The position numbers and the translations under genes were made by a program. Of a stretch of DNA of 64,000 nt, positions 1 through 9,407 are shown one piece after another. The stretch lies in contig NZ_CP159290.1 in the NCBI RefSeq assembly GCF_040448685.1, positions 3,596,001 to 3,660,000 of the forward strand, given 5' to 3'. Below the pieces are notes generated by a model. The model was not told where the DNA came from, did no database searches, and saw only the letters and a list, made by a program, of their open reading frames with translations. Within the stretch, counting starts at the first letter, position 1, and each line of letters starts with the position of its first letter. The DNA is from Cellulosimicrobium sp. ES-005 (GTDB lineage Bacteria > Actinomycetota > Actinomycetes > Actinomycetales > Cellulomonadaceae).

Positions 1-927
1 GTCACGGCGAACGCCGGCGGCGCCGCGACCTCTACGGTGACGATCCCCCAGGACGTCGCCCCGGGCGAGCACACGCTGCTGCTGGTCGGCGCGAACCACA
101 CGGCGTCCGCGCCCATCACGATCGTCGGCACCGGGACCACCGGCACCGGGACGGGCGGCGCGGCGGAGCAGTGCTTCGCGCAGGGCGTCAACGGCGCGAC
201 GCTCTCGTGGGGCGTGAGCGACCGGTTCCGCGCGTACGTGACGGGCCCGATCGCGAAGGGCTCGGTCTCGACGAGCGGCGTGCAGGACTCCGGCTCGGCG
301 TTCACGTGGAGCGGCGGCAAGGGCTCGTTCAACACGGACCTGGGCAAGGGGCGCGCGAGCTTCGGCGGCTCGGTGTCGTTCTCCGGGCACGAGGGCATCC
401 TCGACCTGCAGATCAGCAACCCGCGCGTCGTCGTGAACGGCTCGTCGGGCACGCTCGTGGTGGACGTCCGGAGCAGCGACATGGAGGGCACCAAGAGCTC
501 GTCGAACGGCGTCGCGTTCGCGAGCCTGGACCTGTCGGGCAAGAAGTCGACGTCGGGCTCCACGATCACGTGGAGCGGCGCTCCCGCGACCCTCACGGCC
601 GCCGGGGCGAAGGCCTTCGCCGGGTTCTACGAGGCCGGCACGGCGCTGTCGCCCGTGACGTTCGGCTTCCCGATCGGCGGCGACGTGGAGTGCGACGCGT
701 ACTCGGGCGCGCTCGCCTCGACCGGGACGGACGCGGGCAGCCTCGCGCTCCTCGCCGGGACCCTGCTGCTCACGGGCGGGGCGATCCTGGCCGTGCGGCG
801 CCGTCGTGCGTGCGGGGGGAGCGGGGGCGTCAGACCAGGTCGACGAGGTCCGCGACGGAGTCGACGACCTTGCTCGGGCGGAACGGGAACCGGTCGACGT
901 CGGACATCTTCGTGGAGCCCGTCATGA
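1..927 (+). CDS. HtaA-domain cell-surface haem-binding protein, 5'-truncated
   Basis: The gene enters the window already open in frame 1, so the N-terminus is missing. What remains is an HtaA-type domain starting near the motif LSWGVSDRFRAYV, which in the family carries a tyrosine haem ligand, and ending near the Cys in DVECDAY. It is followed by LASTG, a hydrophobic helix (about 20 residues) and RRRR, which is a sortase anchor of the actinobacterial LAxTG (class E) type. The protein is therefore probably wall-anchored and takes part in haem binding or relay. Odd: after RRRR the frame stays open for about 38 basic residues, running antisense over the end of the downstream HAD gene. A miscalled G in the G-runs at 812-828 would shift the frame, but neither other frame stops sooner, so the overlap may be real. 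Haem transport partners would lie upstream of the window. Confidence 0.85.
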   Translation, partial: VTANAGGAATSTVTIPQDVAPGEHTLLLVGANHTASAPITIVGTGTTGTGTGGAAEQCFAQGVNGATLSWGVSDRFRAYVTGPIAKGSVSTSGVQDSGSAFTWSGGKGSFNTDLGKGRASFGGSVSFSGHEGILDLQISNPRVVVNGSSGTLVVDVRSSDMEGTKSSSNGVAFASLDLSGKKSTSGSTITWSGAPATLTAAGAKAFAGFYEAGTALSPVTFGFPIGGDVECDAYSGALASTGTDAGSLALLAGTLLLTGGAILAVRRRRACGGSGGVRPGRRGPRRSRRPCSGGTGTGRRRTSSWSPS

Positions 928-1603
928 CGAGGTACGTGTACAGCCCGGCCTCGATGCCCGCGACGACGTCCGTGTCCATCCGGTCGCCGATCATCGCCGT
1001 CTTCTCCGAGTGCGCGTCGATGCGGTTGAGCGCCGAGCGGAACATCATCGGGTTCGGCTTGCCGACGAAGTACGGCTTGCGGCCCGTCGCGGCCGTGATC
1101 ATCGCCGCGACCGCGCCCGTCGCGGGCAGCGGGCCCTCCTGGGACGGGCCGGTCGTGTCCGGGTTGGTGCAGATGAAGCGCGAGCCGCCGAGGATGAGGC
1201 GGATCGCCTTGGTGATCGCCTCGAACGAGTACGTGCGCGTCTCGCCCAGCACCACGTAGTCCGGGTCGGACTCGGTGAGCGTGTAGCCCGCCTCGTAGAG
1301 CGCCGTCGTCAGCCCCGCCTCGCCGACCGCGTACGCGCTGCCGCTCGGGATCTGGTCGCTGAGGAACTGGGCGGTGGCCAGCGCCGACGTCCAGATCGAC
1401 TCCTCGGGCACGTCGATGCCCGACGTCGCGAGGCGCGCGCGCAGGTCGCGCGCCGTGAAGATCGAGTTGTTCGTGAGGATGAGGAACGGGCGGCCCTTGT
1501 CGCGCAGCGCCCGCACGAACTCCGGCGCGCCGGGGATCGCGTGCCCCTCGTGGACGAGCACGCCGTCCATGTCCGTCAGCCAGCTCGTGATCTCTCGTGT
1601 CAT
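830..1603 (-). CDS. HAD-superfamily hydrolase, subfamily IIA (NagD-like)
   Basis: 257 residues with the full set of HAD motifs: DMDGVL near the N-terminus (nucleophile and acid/base Asp), LTNNS (motif 2), GKPNPMMF (motif 3 Lys) and IGDRMDTDV (motif 4). The order and the C2-type cap between motifs 2 and 3 fit subfamily IIA phosphatases such as NagD and p-nitrophenyl or phosphoglycolate phosphatases. The substrate cannot be read from sequence. ATG start; only one base separates it from the stop of the upstream dedA-like gene, so the two are probably co-transcribed. The 3' end overlaps the convergent HtaA gene. Confidence 0.9.
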   Translation of the reverse strand: MTREITSWLTDMDGVLVHEGHAIPGAPEFVRALRDKGRPFLILTNNSIFTARDLRARLATSGIDVPEESIWTSALATAQFLSDQIPSGSAYAVGEAGLTTALYEAGYTLTESDPDYVVLGETRTYSFEAITKAIRLILGGSRFICTNPDTTGPSQEGPLPATGAVAAMITAATGRKPYFVGKPNPMMFRSALNRIDAHSEKTAMIGDRMDTDVVAGIEAGLYTYLVMTGSTKMSDVDRFPFRPSKVVDSVADLVDLV

Positions 1604-1604
1604 C

Positions 1605-2420
1605 TCAGGCGTCCTTCCCGTCCTTCTCGCCCTGCCCGACGGCGGTCGTGCCCTCGGTGACGGCCGGATCGCCGTCGGTGCCCGCCGCGTCGGCCGCGAC
1701 CTGCGCCTCGAGCGCCGCGGCGCGCTTCTCGGCGCGGCGCCCGCGCCAGACCTCCACGATCATCGGGACCACCGAGAGGAACACGATGAGCAGGACGAGC
1801 GCCTCGATGTTGTCCTTGACGAACGTGATGTTCCCCAGCAGGTAGCCGAGCCACGTGAGGCCCACGGCCCACAGCAGCGCACCGAGCGCGTTGAACCCCA
1901 CGAAGTGGCGGTAGTGCATCTTGCCGACGCCCGCGGCGACCGGCGCGTACGTGCGCACGATGGGCACGAAGCGGGCGATGACGATCGTCCGGCCGCCGTA
2001 CTTCTCGAAGTAGGCGTTGGTCTGGTCGATGTACTTGCGCTTGAAGAACCGCGAGTCCGGGCGGTCGAACACCTTGGGCCCGACGGTGCGTCCGATGAGG
2101 TACGCCGTCTGGTCGCCGAGGAACGCCGCGGCGAAGAGCAGCGCGAGCAGCACGGGCAGGCTGATCTGCAGCGAGTCCTGCGCGACGAGCGCGCCCGCGG
2201 TGAAGAGCAGCGAGTCGCCCGGCAGGATCGGGAACAGCAGGCCCGTCTCGATGAAGATCACGACCACGATGCCGACGAGCGCGGCGTCCCCGAAGCGCTC
2301 GATGAGCGTCATCGGGTCCATCCAGTCCGGGCCGAGGGCGGCGACGGGTCCGGCGGCGCCGAGGCCCGCGGCGTGCGCGGCCCCGGGCAGGGCGGAGGCG
2401 AGCTCGGCGAGGGTGTTCAC
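1605..2420 (-). CDS. DedA-family membrane protein
   Basis: 271 residues, GTG start (NTLAELASALPG). The DedA/VTT signature region runs from the ETGLLFPILPGDSLLF segment through FLGDQTAYLIGR to RFVPIVRTYAPVAAG, with F-x-G-R-x4-R-like arginines, followed by hydrophobic segments. The last ~45 residues are hydrophilic and acidic/alanine rich. DedA proteins are integral membrane proteins; related members act in undecaprenyl-phosphate or phospholipid translocation and envelope homeostasis, but the substrate of this one is unknown. It is first in a two-gene operon with the HAD hydrolase. Confidence 0.9.
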   Translation of the reverse strand: MNTLAELASALPGAAHAAGLGAAGPVAALGPDWMDPMTLIERFGDAALVGIVVVIFIETGLLFPILPGDSLLFTAGALVAQDSLQISLPVLLALLFAAAFLGDQTAYLIGRTVGPKVFDRPDSRFFKRKYIDQTNAYFEKYGGRTIVIARFVPIVRTYAPVAAGVGKMHYRHFVGFNALGALLWAVGLTWLGYLLGNITFVKDNIEALVLLIVFLSVVPMIVEVWRGRRAEKRAAALEAQVAADAAGTDGDPAVTEGTTAVGQGEKDGKDA

Positions 2421-2529
2421 GGGTCACCAGCGTAGTGGGGGCCGGGCACCCGCCCCCGACGCCGGGTGTGCTCCGGCTGTGAAGGTCCCGCGCGGCCCGT
2501 CTGCCGGTCCTGGGCCGGCGCCGGGCAGA

Positions 2530-3378
2530 ATGTCCGGCATGGCGAGCATCGCGGTGGTGGGCGGGACCGGCGCGGCAGGCCGCGCCGTCGTGCAGGAGGC
2601 CGCCGCGCGCGGCCACGAGGTGCGCGTGCTCTCGCGGCACGCGCCCGACGACGACGCGCGCGTCGCGGGCACGACGCACCACCGCGTCGACCTCCTCGGG
2701 TCCGACGGCGCCGTCGTCGCGGCGCTCGACGCGGCGCTCGCCGGGACCGACGCCGTGGTCGACGCGAGCAACGGGATGTCGCCGGGGGCGATGAAGGTGT
2801 TCACGGTCGGGGCGGGCCGCCTGGCGGAGGCGGCGCGCCGCGCCGGGACGGGCCGCGTCGTCGTGCTCTCCATCGTGAACGTCGACCAGGGGGACTACGG
2901 GTACTACCGCGCGAAGGCCGAGCAGGAGCGGGTCCTGTCGTCCGGCGGCGTCCCGACGACGGTCGTGCGCGCGACCCAGTTCCACGAGTTCCTCGAGATC
3001 TTCCTCGGGCGTGACGGGCGGCTCGGCCGGTGGGCTCGCCTCGGCCTCCTGCCCGTGCCGCGCGGGGTGCGGTTCCAGCCGATCGCGCTCGCCGACGTCG
3101 CGCGGGCGCTCGTCGACGCCGCCGAGGGGACGCCGCCCGCGGGCGGCGTGCGGGGGCCGGGGCCGGACGCGACGACGGTGACGATCGGCGGCCCCGAGGT
3201 CCTCGACGCCCGCGACATGGCCCGCGCGTGGCGCGCTGCGCACGGCGCGCGCCGCCCCGTCGTCGGGGTGCCGCTGCCCGGGCCGCTGGGCGAGTTCTTC
3301 CGCGCGGGCCGCAACCTCGTGCCCGACCGCCGCTACGGGACGCTCACCTACCGCGACTGGCTCGGGTCCCGCGCGTGA
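2530..3378 (+). CDS. NAD(P)-binding Rossmann-fold oxidoreductase (atypical SDR/NmrA-like)
   Basis: Begins MSGMASIAVVGGTGAAGRAV: a glycine-rich dinucleotide site directly at the N-terminus, typical of atypical/extended short-chain dehydrogenases and NmrA-like proteins. A YYRAKAEQE segment supplies a YxxxK-like pair in the middle. About 282 residues from the first ATG, or 279 from the ATG at 2539; the motif begins right after both, so neither can be excluded. Substrate unknown. Its TGA overlaps the GTG of the following methyltransferase, so translation is probably coupled. Confidence 0.8.
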   Translation: MSGMASIAVVGGTGAAGRAVVQEAAARGHEVRVLSRHAPDDDARVAGTTHHRVDLLGSDGAVVAALDAALAGTDAVVDASNGMSPGAMKVFTVGAGRLAEAARRAGTGRVVVLSIVNVDQGDYGYYRAKAEQERVLSSGGVPTTVVRATQFHEFLEIFLGRDGRLGRWARLGLLPVPRGVRFQPIALADVARALVDAAEGTPPAGGVRGPGPDATTVTIGGPEVLDARDMARAWRAAHGARRPVVGVPLPGPLGEFFRAGRNLVPDRRYGTLTYRDWLGSRA

Positions 3379-4184
3379 CGCCGTCCGACGCCCCGCGCGA
3401 GGTGCCGCCCGGGGCGCGCCCCGCCGTCGGGCACGACGGCGAGCGCGCCGAGGACCGCGCCGAGGAGCGGGAGGTGGGGGTCGGGCCGTGGCCCGGCGGG
3501 CCGGACGCGTGGCCGCGCGTCCCGGACCCCGAGGGCCCGCCCGGGGCGACCCGCGTCGACCCGCGCTACGACCCCGAGCTGCTCGGCCACGGCGACCGGC
3601 GCAACGTCGTCGACGCCTACCGCTACTGGACCGTCGAGGCGGTCGTCGCGGACCTCGACGCGCGCCGCGACCCGGCGCGCTCCCTGCACGTCGCGATCGA
3701 GAACTGGGCGCACGACCTCAACATCGGCTCCGTCGTGCGCACGGCGAACGCGTTCAACGTGGCGGGCGTGCACGTCGTCGGGCGGCGCCGGTGGAACCGT
3801 CGCGGCGCGATGGTCACCGACCGCTACCTCCACGTGCACCACCACGCGTCCGTCGACGACCTCGCGACCTGGGCCGCGGGGGAGGGGCTGCCGCTCCTGG
3901 GCGTCGACAACCTCCCGGGCTCCGTCCCGATCGAGGGGTACGCCCTGCCCGCGTCGTGCGTGCTGCTGCTCGGCCAGGAGTCGACCGGGCTGACGCCCGA
4001 GGCGGTCGCCGCGTGCCGCGCCGTCCTGCACATCACCCAGCACGGCTCGACCCGATCCCTCAACGCCGGGGCGGCGGGCGCGATCGCCCTGCACGCGTGG
4101 GCCGCGCAGCACCTCGCCCCGGGCGACGGCGCGACGGAGGGCCGGGCCGTGGTCACGCGGCGACCACAGGTCGAACGGCCCTGA
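3375..4184 (+). CDS. TrmH/SpoU-family RNA 2'-O-methyltransferase
   Basis: The three SPOUT motifs are present: motif 1 NIGSVVRTANAFNVAGVHVVG, motif 2 LLLGQESTGLTPE, motif 3 HGSTRSLNAGAAGAIALHAW, the last forming the knotted SAM site. They sit in the C-terminal ~170 residues. The first ~70 residues are proline/acidic rich and low in conservation, so the GTG start chosen from the overlap with the upstream gene is plausible but not certain. The protein probably methylates a ribose in tRNA or rRNA; the site cannot be assigned. Confidence 0.88.
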   Translation: MTPSDAPREVPPGARPAVGHDGERAEDRAEEREVGVGPWPGGPDAWPRVPDPEGPPGATRVDPRYDPELLGHGDRRNVVDAYRYWTVEAVVADLDARRDPARSLHVAIENWAHDLNIGSVVRTANAFNVAGVHVVGRRRWNRRGAMVTDRYLHVHHHASVDDLATWAAGEGLPLLGVDNLPGSVPIEGYALPASCVLLLGQESTGLTPEAVAACRAVLHITQHGSTRSLNAGAAGAIALHAWAAQHLAPGDGATEGRAVVTRRPQVERP

Positions 4185-4253
4185 CCCTGCGCTGTCATCC
4201 ATGCCAGACTTTGACCTGACAGTCCACCCCGCACGACTCCACAGGAGCTCCGC

Positions 4254-5276
<1,023 letters not shown>

Positions 5277-5284
5277 CGCCCCGA

Positions 5285-5348
5285 GAGCCGGCGCTGCGCC
5301 GGCTCCGGACGCGCGAAGGCCCCCGGTCCGTACGGACCGGGGGCCTTC
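5285..5348 (+). terminator. double hairpin terminator after the aldolase gene
   Basis: Two hairpins in series: a 9-bp stem with a 3-base loop (GAGCCGGCG / CGCCGGCTC), then a perfect 16-bp stem (GAAGGCCCCCGGTCCG and its complement) with a 2-base loop at 5315-5348. There is no long T-run, as is usual in high-GC actinobacteria. Confidence 0.85.
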
Positions 5349-5415
5349 GTCGTGGGTCGTGCCGGCGGGAACCCGGTGACGCCGGGTCGTGACCCGCGCG
5401 GCGGTGGCGCCGCTC

Positions 5416-5841
5416 TCAGTCCGTGGCGCCCGCGCCGTTGCCCGGAGGCTCGTCGAGGTCGAAGCCGGGGTCCACGTCGACGATGTCGAGCAGCTCGCCG
5501 ATGCGGGTCACCTCGAGGAGGAACCGGACCGTCGGCGGAGCGCGCAGGACGCGGACCCGGTGCGGGCCGCGCGACGCGAGACGCGCGAGGAACGCCACGC
5601 CGGACGAGTCCATGAAGGTGACGTGGTGCGCGTCGATCTCGACGGGGAGCCCGGAGTCCTCCGCCGCGGCGGTCGCCTCCTGGAGGTCGGCGCCGAGGTC
5701 GGCGTCGATCTCGCCCGAGAGGACGATGCGGGCCCGCGTCGTCCCCACGATGACGTGCACGCTCGCCGGGTCGCCCGTCCCGGCGGGGTCGCCGGCGACG
5801 CCGACCGGACGGTCGGCGGCCGAGGGTGTACCTTCGCGCAC
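5416..5841 (-). CDS. STAS-domain anti-sigma factor antagonist
   Basis: 141 residues from a GTG preceded by GAGAGGAG. A single STAS domain with the phosphorylatable-serine signature HHVTFMDSSGVAFLARLA, as in SpoIIAA and RsbV. In the family, the dephosphorylated form captures an anti-sigma kinase and frees a sigma factor; phosphorylation of this Ser inactivates it. It is transcribed divergently from the multidomain phosphatase at 5980, its likely activating partner. The N-terminal ~30 residues are low-complexity. Confidence 0.87.
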   Translation of the reverse strand: MREGTPSAADRPVGVAGDPAGTGDPASVHVIVGTTRARIVLSGEIDADLGADLQEATAAAEDSGLPVEIDAHHVTFMDSSGVAFLARLASRGPHRVRVLRAPPTVRFLLEVTRIGELLDIVDVDPGFDLDEPPGNGAGATD

Positions 5842-5979
5842 CGGCGCTCCTCTCTGCGTGGTCCCGACCCGTTCCGGTCTCGGGAAGCACCAATCTACGG
5901 TTGAATGTCCAGTCGGGACAGTAACGCGACCGTGGCGTCCGGATCCAGACGATCGACGCACGGACCGTCGGAGGTGACG

Positions 5980-8202
5980 ATGGGCAGCTCGCCGGGGCTC
6001 GGCACCGACCTGCCCGCGCACGTCCAGGAGCTCTGCACGCGCGCCATGGAGGGCGCCGGCGTCGCGATGTTCGTCACCGGCCCCCGCTCGGACGAGATGC
6101 CGATCGTGTGGGTGAACGCCGCGTTCGAGCGCCAGACCGGGTTCGCCGCGGCCGAGGTCGTCGGCCGCAGCCCCCACGTCCTCGAGTCGCTCCTGTCGGA
6201 ACCGGTGGACGCGCAGGAGCTGCGCACGGCCATCGCGGAGGAGCGCGAGATCACGCACACGGTCCGCGCGCTGCGCCGCGACGGCTCCCCGGTGTGGACG
6301 CAGCTCTCGCTCGCCCCGCTCGCCGGCCCGGACGGCACCGTCACCCACTGGGTCGGGGTGCAGGTCGACGTCTCCGAGCACCTCGAGCGGTACGCAGCCC
6401 AGGTCGCGTCCCTCGCGCTGGAGCGGCGCGAGCGTGCCGTGCTCGACGTCGTCTCCCGCAGCTCGGACCTCCTCGCCGACCTCGACCAGCCGTACGCGCT
6501 GCGTGACATCACCGAGCTCCTCGCGGGGTACGTCGTCGACTGGGCCGGCTTCTACCTCAACGACGACGGGCTCCGGTACGCGGAGGGCGTCGACACGGCA
6601 GCGCCCCCGAGCGGCCGGGGTCAGCGCCACGGCCGCTACACGCCCGGCGCGTTCCCCGTCGCGCCCGGCCTGCACACGACCGACGCGCTCGGCGACTCCG
6701 CGGCCGTCACCGGCTCGGTGCCGCGCGTGCGCCTGGTGGACGTGCCCGACCGCGTCCAGGACGTCCTGGACGGGCGCATCGAGGGCCCCGTCACCCTCGA
6801 CCTCTCCTCGACGTACCCGCAGTGGTCGGCCTCCGGCTGGCTCCAGCGCGACCTGCACCACCGGCTCGCCGGCCTGCCGCACCGTCCGGGCTCCGTGACG
6901 GTCACGGCGGTCCCGGGCCGACGCCGCATCCTCGGCCTGCTCGTCACGGGCGACGCGTCCGACGTGGGGCCCCACGGGCTCGGCACCGAGACGGAGGCGC
7001 GCGAGGGCGTGCGCACGCTCCTGCAGGTCATCGCGCGCCGCGCCGGCACCGCGATCGACAACGTGCGGCTCTACGCGCGTGAGCACCGCCTCGCCGAGAC
7101 GCTGCAGCGGGCGATGCTGCCCGAGCAGGCCGACGTCACCGGGCTCGACGTCTGGACCTACTACGCGCCCAACTCCGAGCACGCCCAGGTGGGCGGCGAC
7201 TGGTACGACGTCCTGCAGATCGCGCCGGACGTGGTCGGGCTCGTCATCGGCGACGTCGTGGGCCACGACGTCGAGGCGGCGGCAGCGATGGGCCAGCTCC
7301 GCTCGGTCGTCCGGTCGTACGCGTACGAGCTCACGACGCCCGGGCCGGTGCTCGAGCGCGTCGACCAGCTCGTCCAGGGCATGCGCATCCCGCGCTCGGC
7401 GAGCCTCGTGTACGCGGCGCTCACGCAGCCCGACGCCGCGCAGCCCGACGACGCGTGGCGCATCGAGTACTCGCGCGCCGGGCACCTGCCCCCGCTCCTG
7501 CTGCGCGACGGCACGGTGACGCAGCTCGACGACGCCGGGGGCGCGCTCGTCGGGTTCGGCGGCCGGAGCCGGTCGACGGGCGTCGCGGCGCTGGCGCCCG
7601 GCGACACGCTCGTCTTCTACACCGACGGGCTCATCGAGCGCCGGGACCGCGCCCTGCGGGTGGGGCTCGAGGCGCTCGTCGCGGCGTCCGAGGCCGTCAC
7701 GGCCGTCGACGCCGCGGGCGTGGGCGAGGAGCTGCTGTCCCGCCTCGCGGACGCCCCCGAGGACGACGTCGCGCTCGTCGTCGTGCGCATCCCCGACCCG
7801 GTGCACGACGCGTCGGCCGTCGTGCTGAGCCCGCGCAGCCGCCGCTGGCTCCTGCCGAGCGAGCCCGCGTCGATCGGGCGCGCGCGGCACGCCGTCGTGC
7901 GCACGTGCCAGGCGTGGGGCGTGCGCGACAGCGCGAACGCGGAGCTCGTCGTCTCCGAGCTGGTGGCGAACGGCGTCCTGCACGGCTGGGGGCACCTCGC
8001 GCTGCGCCTCTTCGACACGGGCGACGGCATCCGCGTCGAGGTGGAGGACTCCAACCCGGCGCCGCCCGTCCCGACGGACGGGCACCCGAACCGCATGGGC
8101 GGGTTCGGCATGCAGATCGTCGAGCGGCTCGCGGACTGGGGCTGGCGCCCGACGGCGTCCGGCAAGCTCGTCTGGGCGACGCTGCGGCCCTCCGGGCGGT
8201 AG
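5980..8202 (+). CDS. PAS / GAF-like / PP2C (SpoIIE) phosphatase with C-terminal histidine-kinase-like ATPase
   Basis: 740 residues from the ATG that follows GGAGG by five bases; an ATG at 5905 is in frame but has no RBS. Order: PAS domain (roughly 20-130, ending WVGVQVDVSEHLERY), a GAF-like sensor region (about 150-365), a PP2C SpoIIE phosphatase (about 375-590, with VGGDWYDV, GDVVGHDVEAA and FYTDGLIERR giving the metal-binding Asp residues) and a GHKL ATPase (about 620-735; N-box ELVVSELVANGVLHG, G-box GGFGMQIV). Such proteins combine RsbU-like phosphatase and RsbW-like kinase on one chain and respond to light, redox or ligand through PAS/GAF. The two neighbouring STAS proteins are the obvious substrates. 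No sigma factor is encoded nearby. Confidence 0.92.
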   Translation: MGSSPGLGTDLPAHVQELCTRAMEGAGVAMFVTGPRSDEMPIVWVNAAFERQTGFAAAEVVGRSPHVLESLLSEPVDAQELRTAIAEEREITHTVRALRRDGSPVWTQLSLAPLAGPDGTVTHWVGVQVDVSEHLERYAAQVASLALERRERAVLDVVSRSSDLLADLDQPYALRDITELLAGYVVDWAGFYLNDDGLRYAEGVDTAAPPSGRGQRHGRYTPGAFPVAPGLHTTDALGDSAAVTGSVPRVRLVDVPDRVQDVLDGRIEGPVTLDLSSTYPQWSASGWLQRDLHHRLAGLPHRPGSVTVTAVPGRRRILGLLVTGDASDVGPHGLGTETEAREGVRTLLQVIARRAGTAIDNVRLYAREHRLAETLQRAMLPEQADVTGLDVWTYYAPNSEHAQVGGDWYDVLQIAPDVVGLVIGDVVGHDVEAAAAMGQLRSVVRSYAYELTTPGPVLERVDQLVQGMRIPRSASLVYAALTQPDAAQPDDAWRIEYSRAGHLPPLLLRDGTVTQLDDAGGALVGFGGRSRSTGVAALAPGDTLVFYTDGLIERRDRALRVGLEALVAASEAVTAVDAAGVGEELLSRLADAPEDDVALVVVRIPDPVHDASAVVLSPRSRRWLLPSEPASIGRARHAVVRTCQAWGVRDSANAELVVSELVANGVLHGWGHLALRLFDTGDGIRVEVEDSNPAPPVPTDGHPNRMGGFGMQIVERLADWGWRPTASGKLVWATLRPSGR

Positions 8203-8229
8203 CCGGTCGTCGCCGACGAGACCCGACCG

Positions 8230-8592
8230 TCAGGCCGGGGGCTCGACCTTCGCGAAGCCGGACGGCGGCGTCGCGGGCTCGCAGCGGTGGTCGGAGTCGA
8301 TGCGGAAGAGCTCGAGCGCCCCGCACACCTCCAGCACGAACAGGTCGCGGTCGTCGCAGCCGCGCAGCACCGTGGCGCCGCCGCGCTTGCGTCCCGAGTC
8401 CGCGAGCGAGATGAGGAACGCGGCGCCGGTGGAGTCCATGAACGTCACGCGGCACATGTCGATCACGAGGAGCTGACGGCGCAGCCCGACGACGCGGGCC
8501 GCGATCTCCGGGAACTGGTCGCGCTCGGCGAGATCGAGGTCTCCGGCGATGACGAGAGTCGTCGTCGCGGGGGAGGTGGCGATCTCGATCAT
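8230..8592 (-). CDS. STAS-domain anti-sigma factor antagonist
   Basis: 120 residues starting MIEIATSPATTTLVIAGD; the frame extends 14 codons upstream but this ATG fits the usual STAS start. Signature serine in CRVTFMDSTGAAFLISLA. It is convergent with the PP2C protein and is probably a second partner-switch substrate. It differs clearly from the STAS protein at 5416 apart from the signature, so the two are probably not a recent duplication. Confidence 0.87.
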   Translation of the reverse strand: MIEIATSPATTTLVIAGDLDLAERDQFPEIAARVVGLRRQLLVIDMCRVTFMDSTGAAFLISLADSGRKRGGATVLRGCDDRDLFVLEVCGALELFRIDSDHRCEPATPPSGFAKVEPPA

Positions 8593-8667
8593 GTCGTCGA
8601 CTCTAATCGTCGCCCGGGTGGGTCGCGCGCCCACCGCCCCTGCACGGCGGTCGCGCGACCCGGGCCG

Positions 8668-9102
8668 TCAGCGCAGCGCGCGGACCTCGTCGGCCGACGT
8701 GCCGGAGTCGCGCAGGAACTGCTCGCAGCGCTCGGCCTCCTCGACCTCGCCGATGTACGCCGCGCACTCCGCGAGCGCGAGCAGCGCCCGCAGGAAGCCC
8801 TGGTTCGGGACGTGGTCGGCGGGGATCGGTCCCTGACCCCGCCAGCCGGCCCGGCGCAGGGAGTCGAGGCCGCGGTGGTACCCGGTGCGCGCGAACGCGT
8901 AGGCCGTCACGGCGCCGCGGGACCCGTTCTCGTGGAGGAAGTCCTCGGCGAGGTACGCCCACGCGAGCGAGCTCGCCGGGGTGCGGGCCGCGATCTCGTA
9001 CGGGTCGCCGTCGGCGGCGATGGCGTCGCGGACGTGCGCGAAGTCGTCGGGGAGGCGGACCGGCGCGGGGCCGTCGAGGAGGTTCGCGTGCGTGTCGCTC
9101 AT
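8668..9102 (-). CDS. DUF3151 family protein
   Basis: 144 residues, ATG start (MSDTHANLLDGP). The family is restricted to actinobacteria and is commonly found between the aldolase and adenylosuccinate synthetase genes, as here. The chain is helical and tetratricopeptide-like, with segments such as RTGYHRGLDSLRRAGWRGQG and NQGFLRALLALAECAAYIGE. No catalytic motif is visible and its role is unknown. Confidence 0.8.
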   Translation of the reverse strand: MSDTHANLLDGPAPVRLPDDFAHVRDAIAADGDPYEIAARTPASSLAWAYLAEDFLHENGSRGAVTAYAFARTGYHRGLDSLRRAGWRGQGPIPADHVPNQGFLRALLALAECAAYIGEVEEAERCEQFLRDSGTSADEVRALR

Positions 9103-9145
9103 GGAGCCATTCTGCCCGCCCGGGATGCGCCCGGCACCGGAACGT

Positions 9146-9205
9146 GCCGAACCCGGGGTCGCTCCCCACGCGGGCCGCACGATGAGGAGCGATCACGGGC
9201 TCGGC
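9146..9205. repeat. 60-bp intergenic palindromic repeat, family B, copy 1
   Basis: Begins GCCGAACCCGGGGTCGCTCC and ends with an imperfect complement finishing GGGCTCGGC; exactly 60 bp, like the three other copies at 52787, 54845 and 59842. It lies between two divergent genes, so it is not a terminator for either. It occupies part of the 305-bp gap 9103-9407; the rest holds a possible -10 (TAAACT, 9249-9254) and the purA leader. Confidence 0.8.
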
Positions 9206-9407
9206 GGAGGCGCCGTGGACGACGGACGCCCGAAAGGTCAATGGCCGGTAAACTCGGCGCCGGTCCCCGGGTGACTGCCGCCCGGGTGACGCCTCGGGCC
9301 CGCGGGCCCAGCGCCGTCGGGCACGACCTGCCCGCTCCGCTCCGGACGCCGGTGCGCCCACGACCATGACCGGCCCGAGGAACAGGCAGTGCGAAAGTGG
9401 GGATTCC

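Noticed and set aside
9366-9407. Upstream ATG for purA
   Set aside because: The adenylosuccinate synthetase family begins at [15 protein letters not shown]; the extra residues are not conserved and no RBS precedes them.
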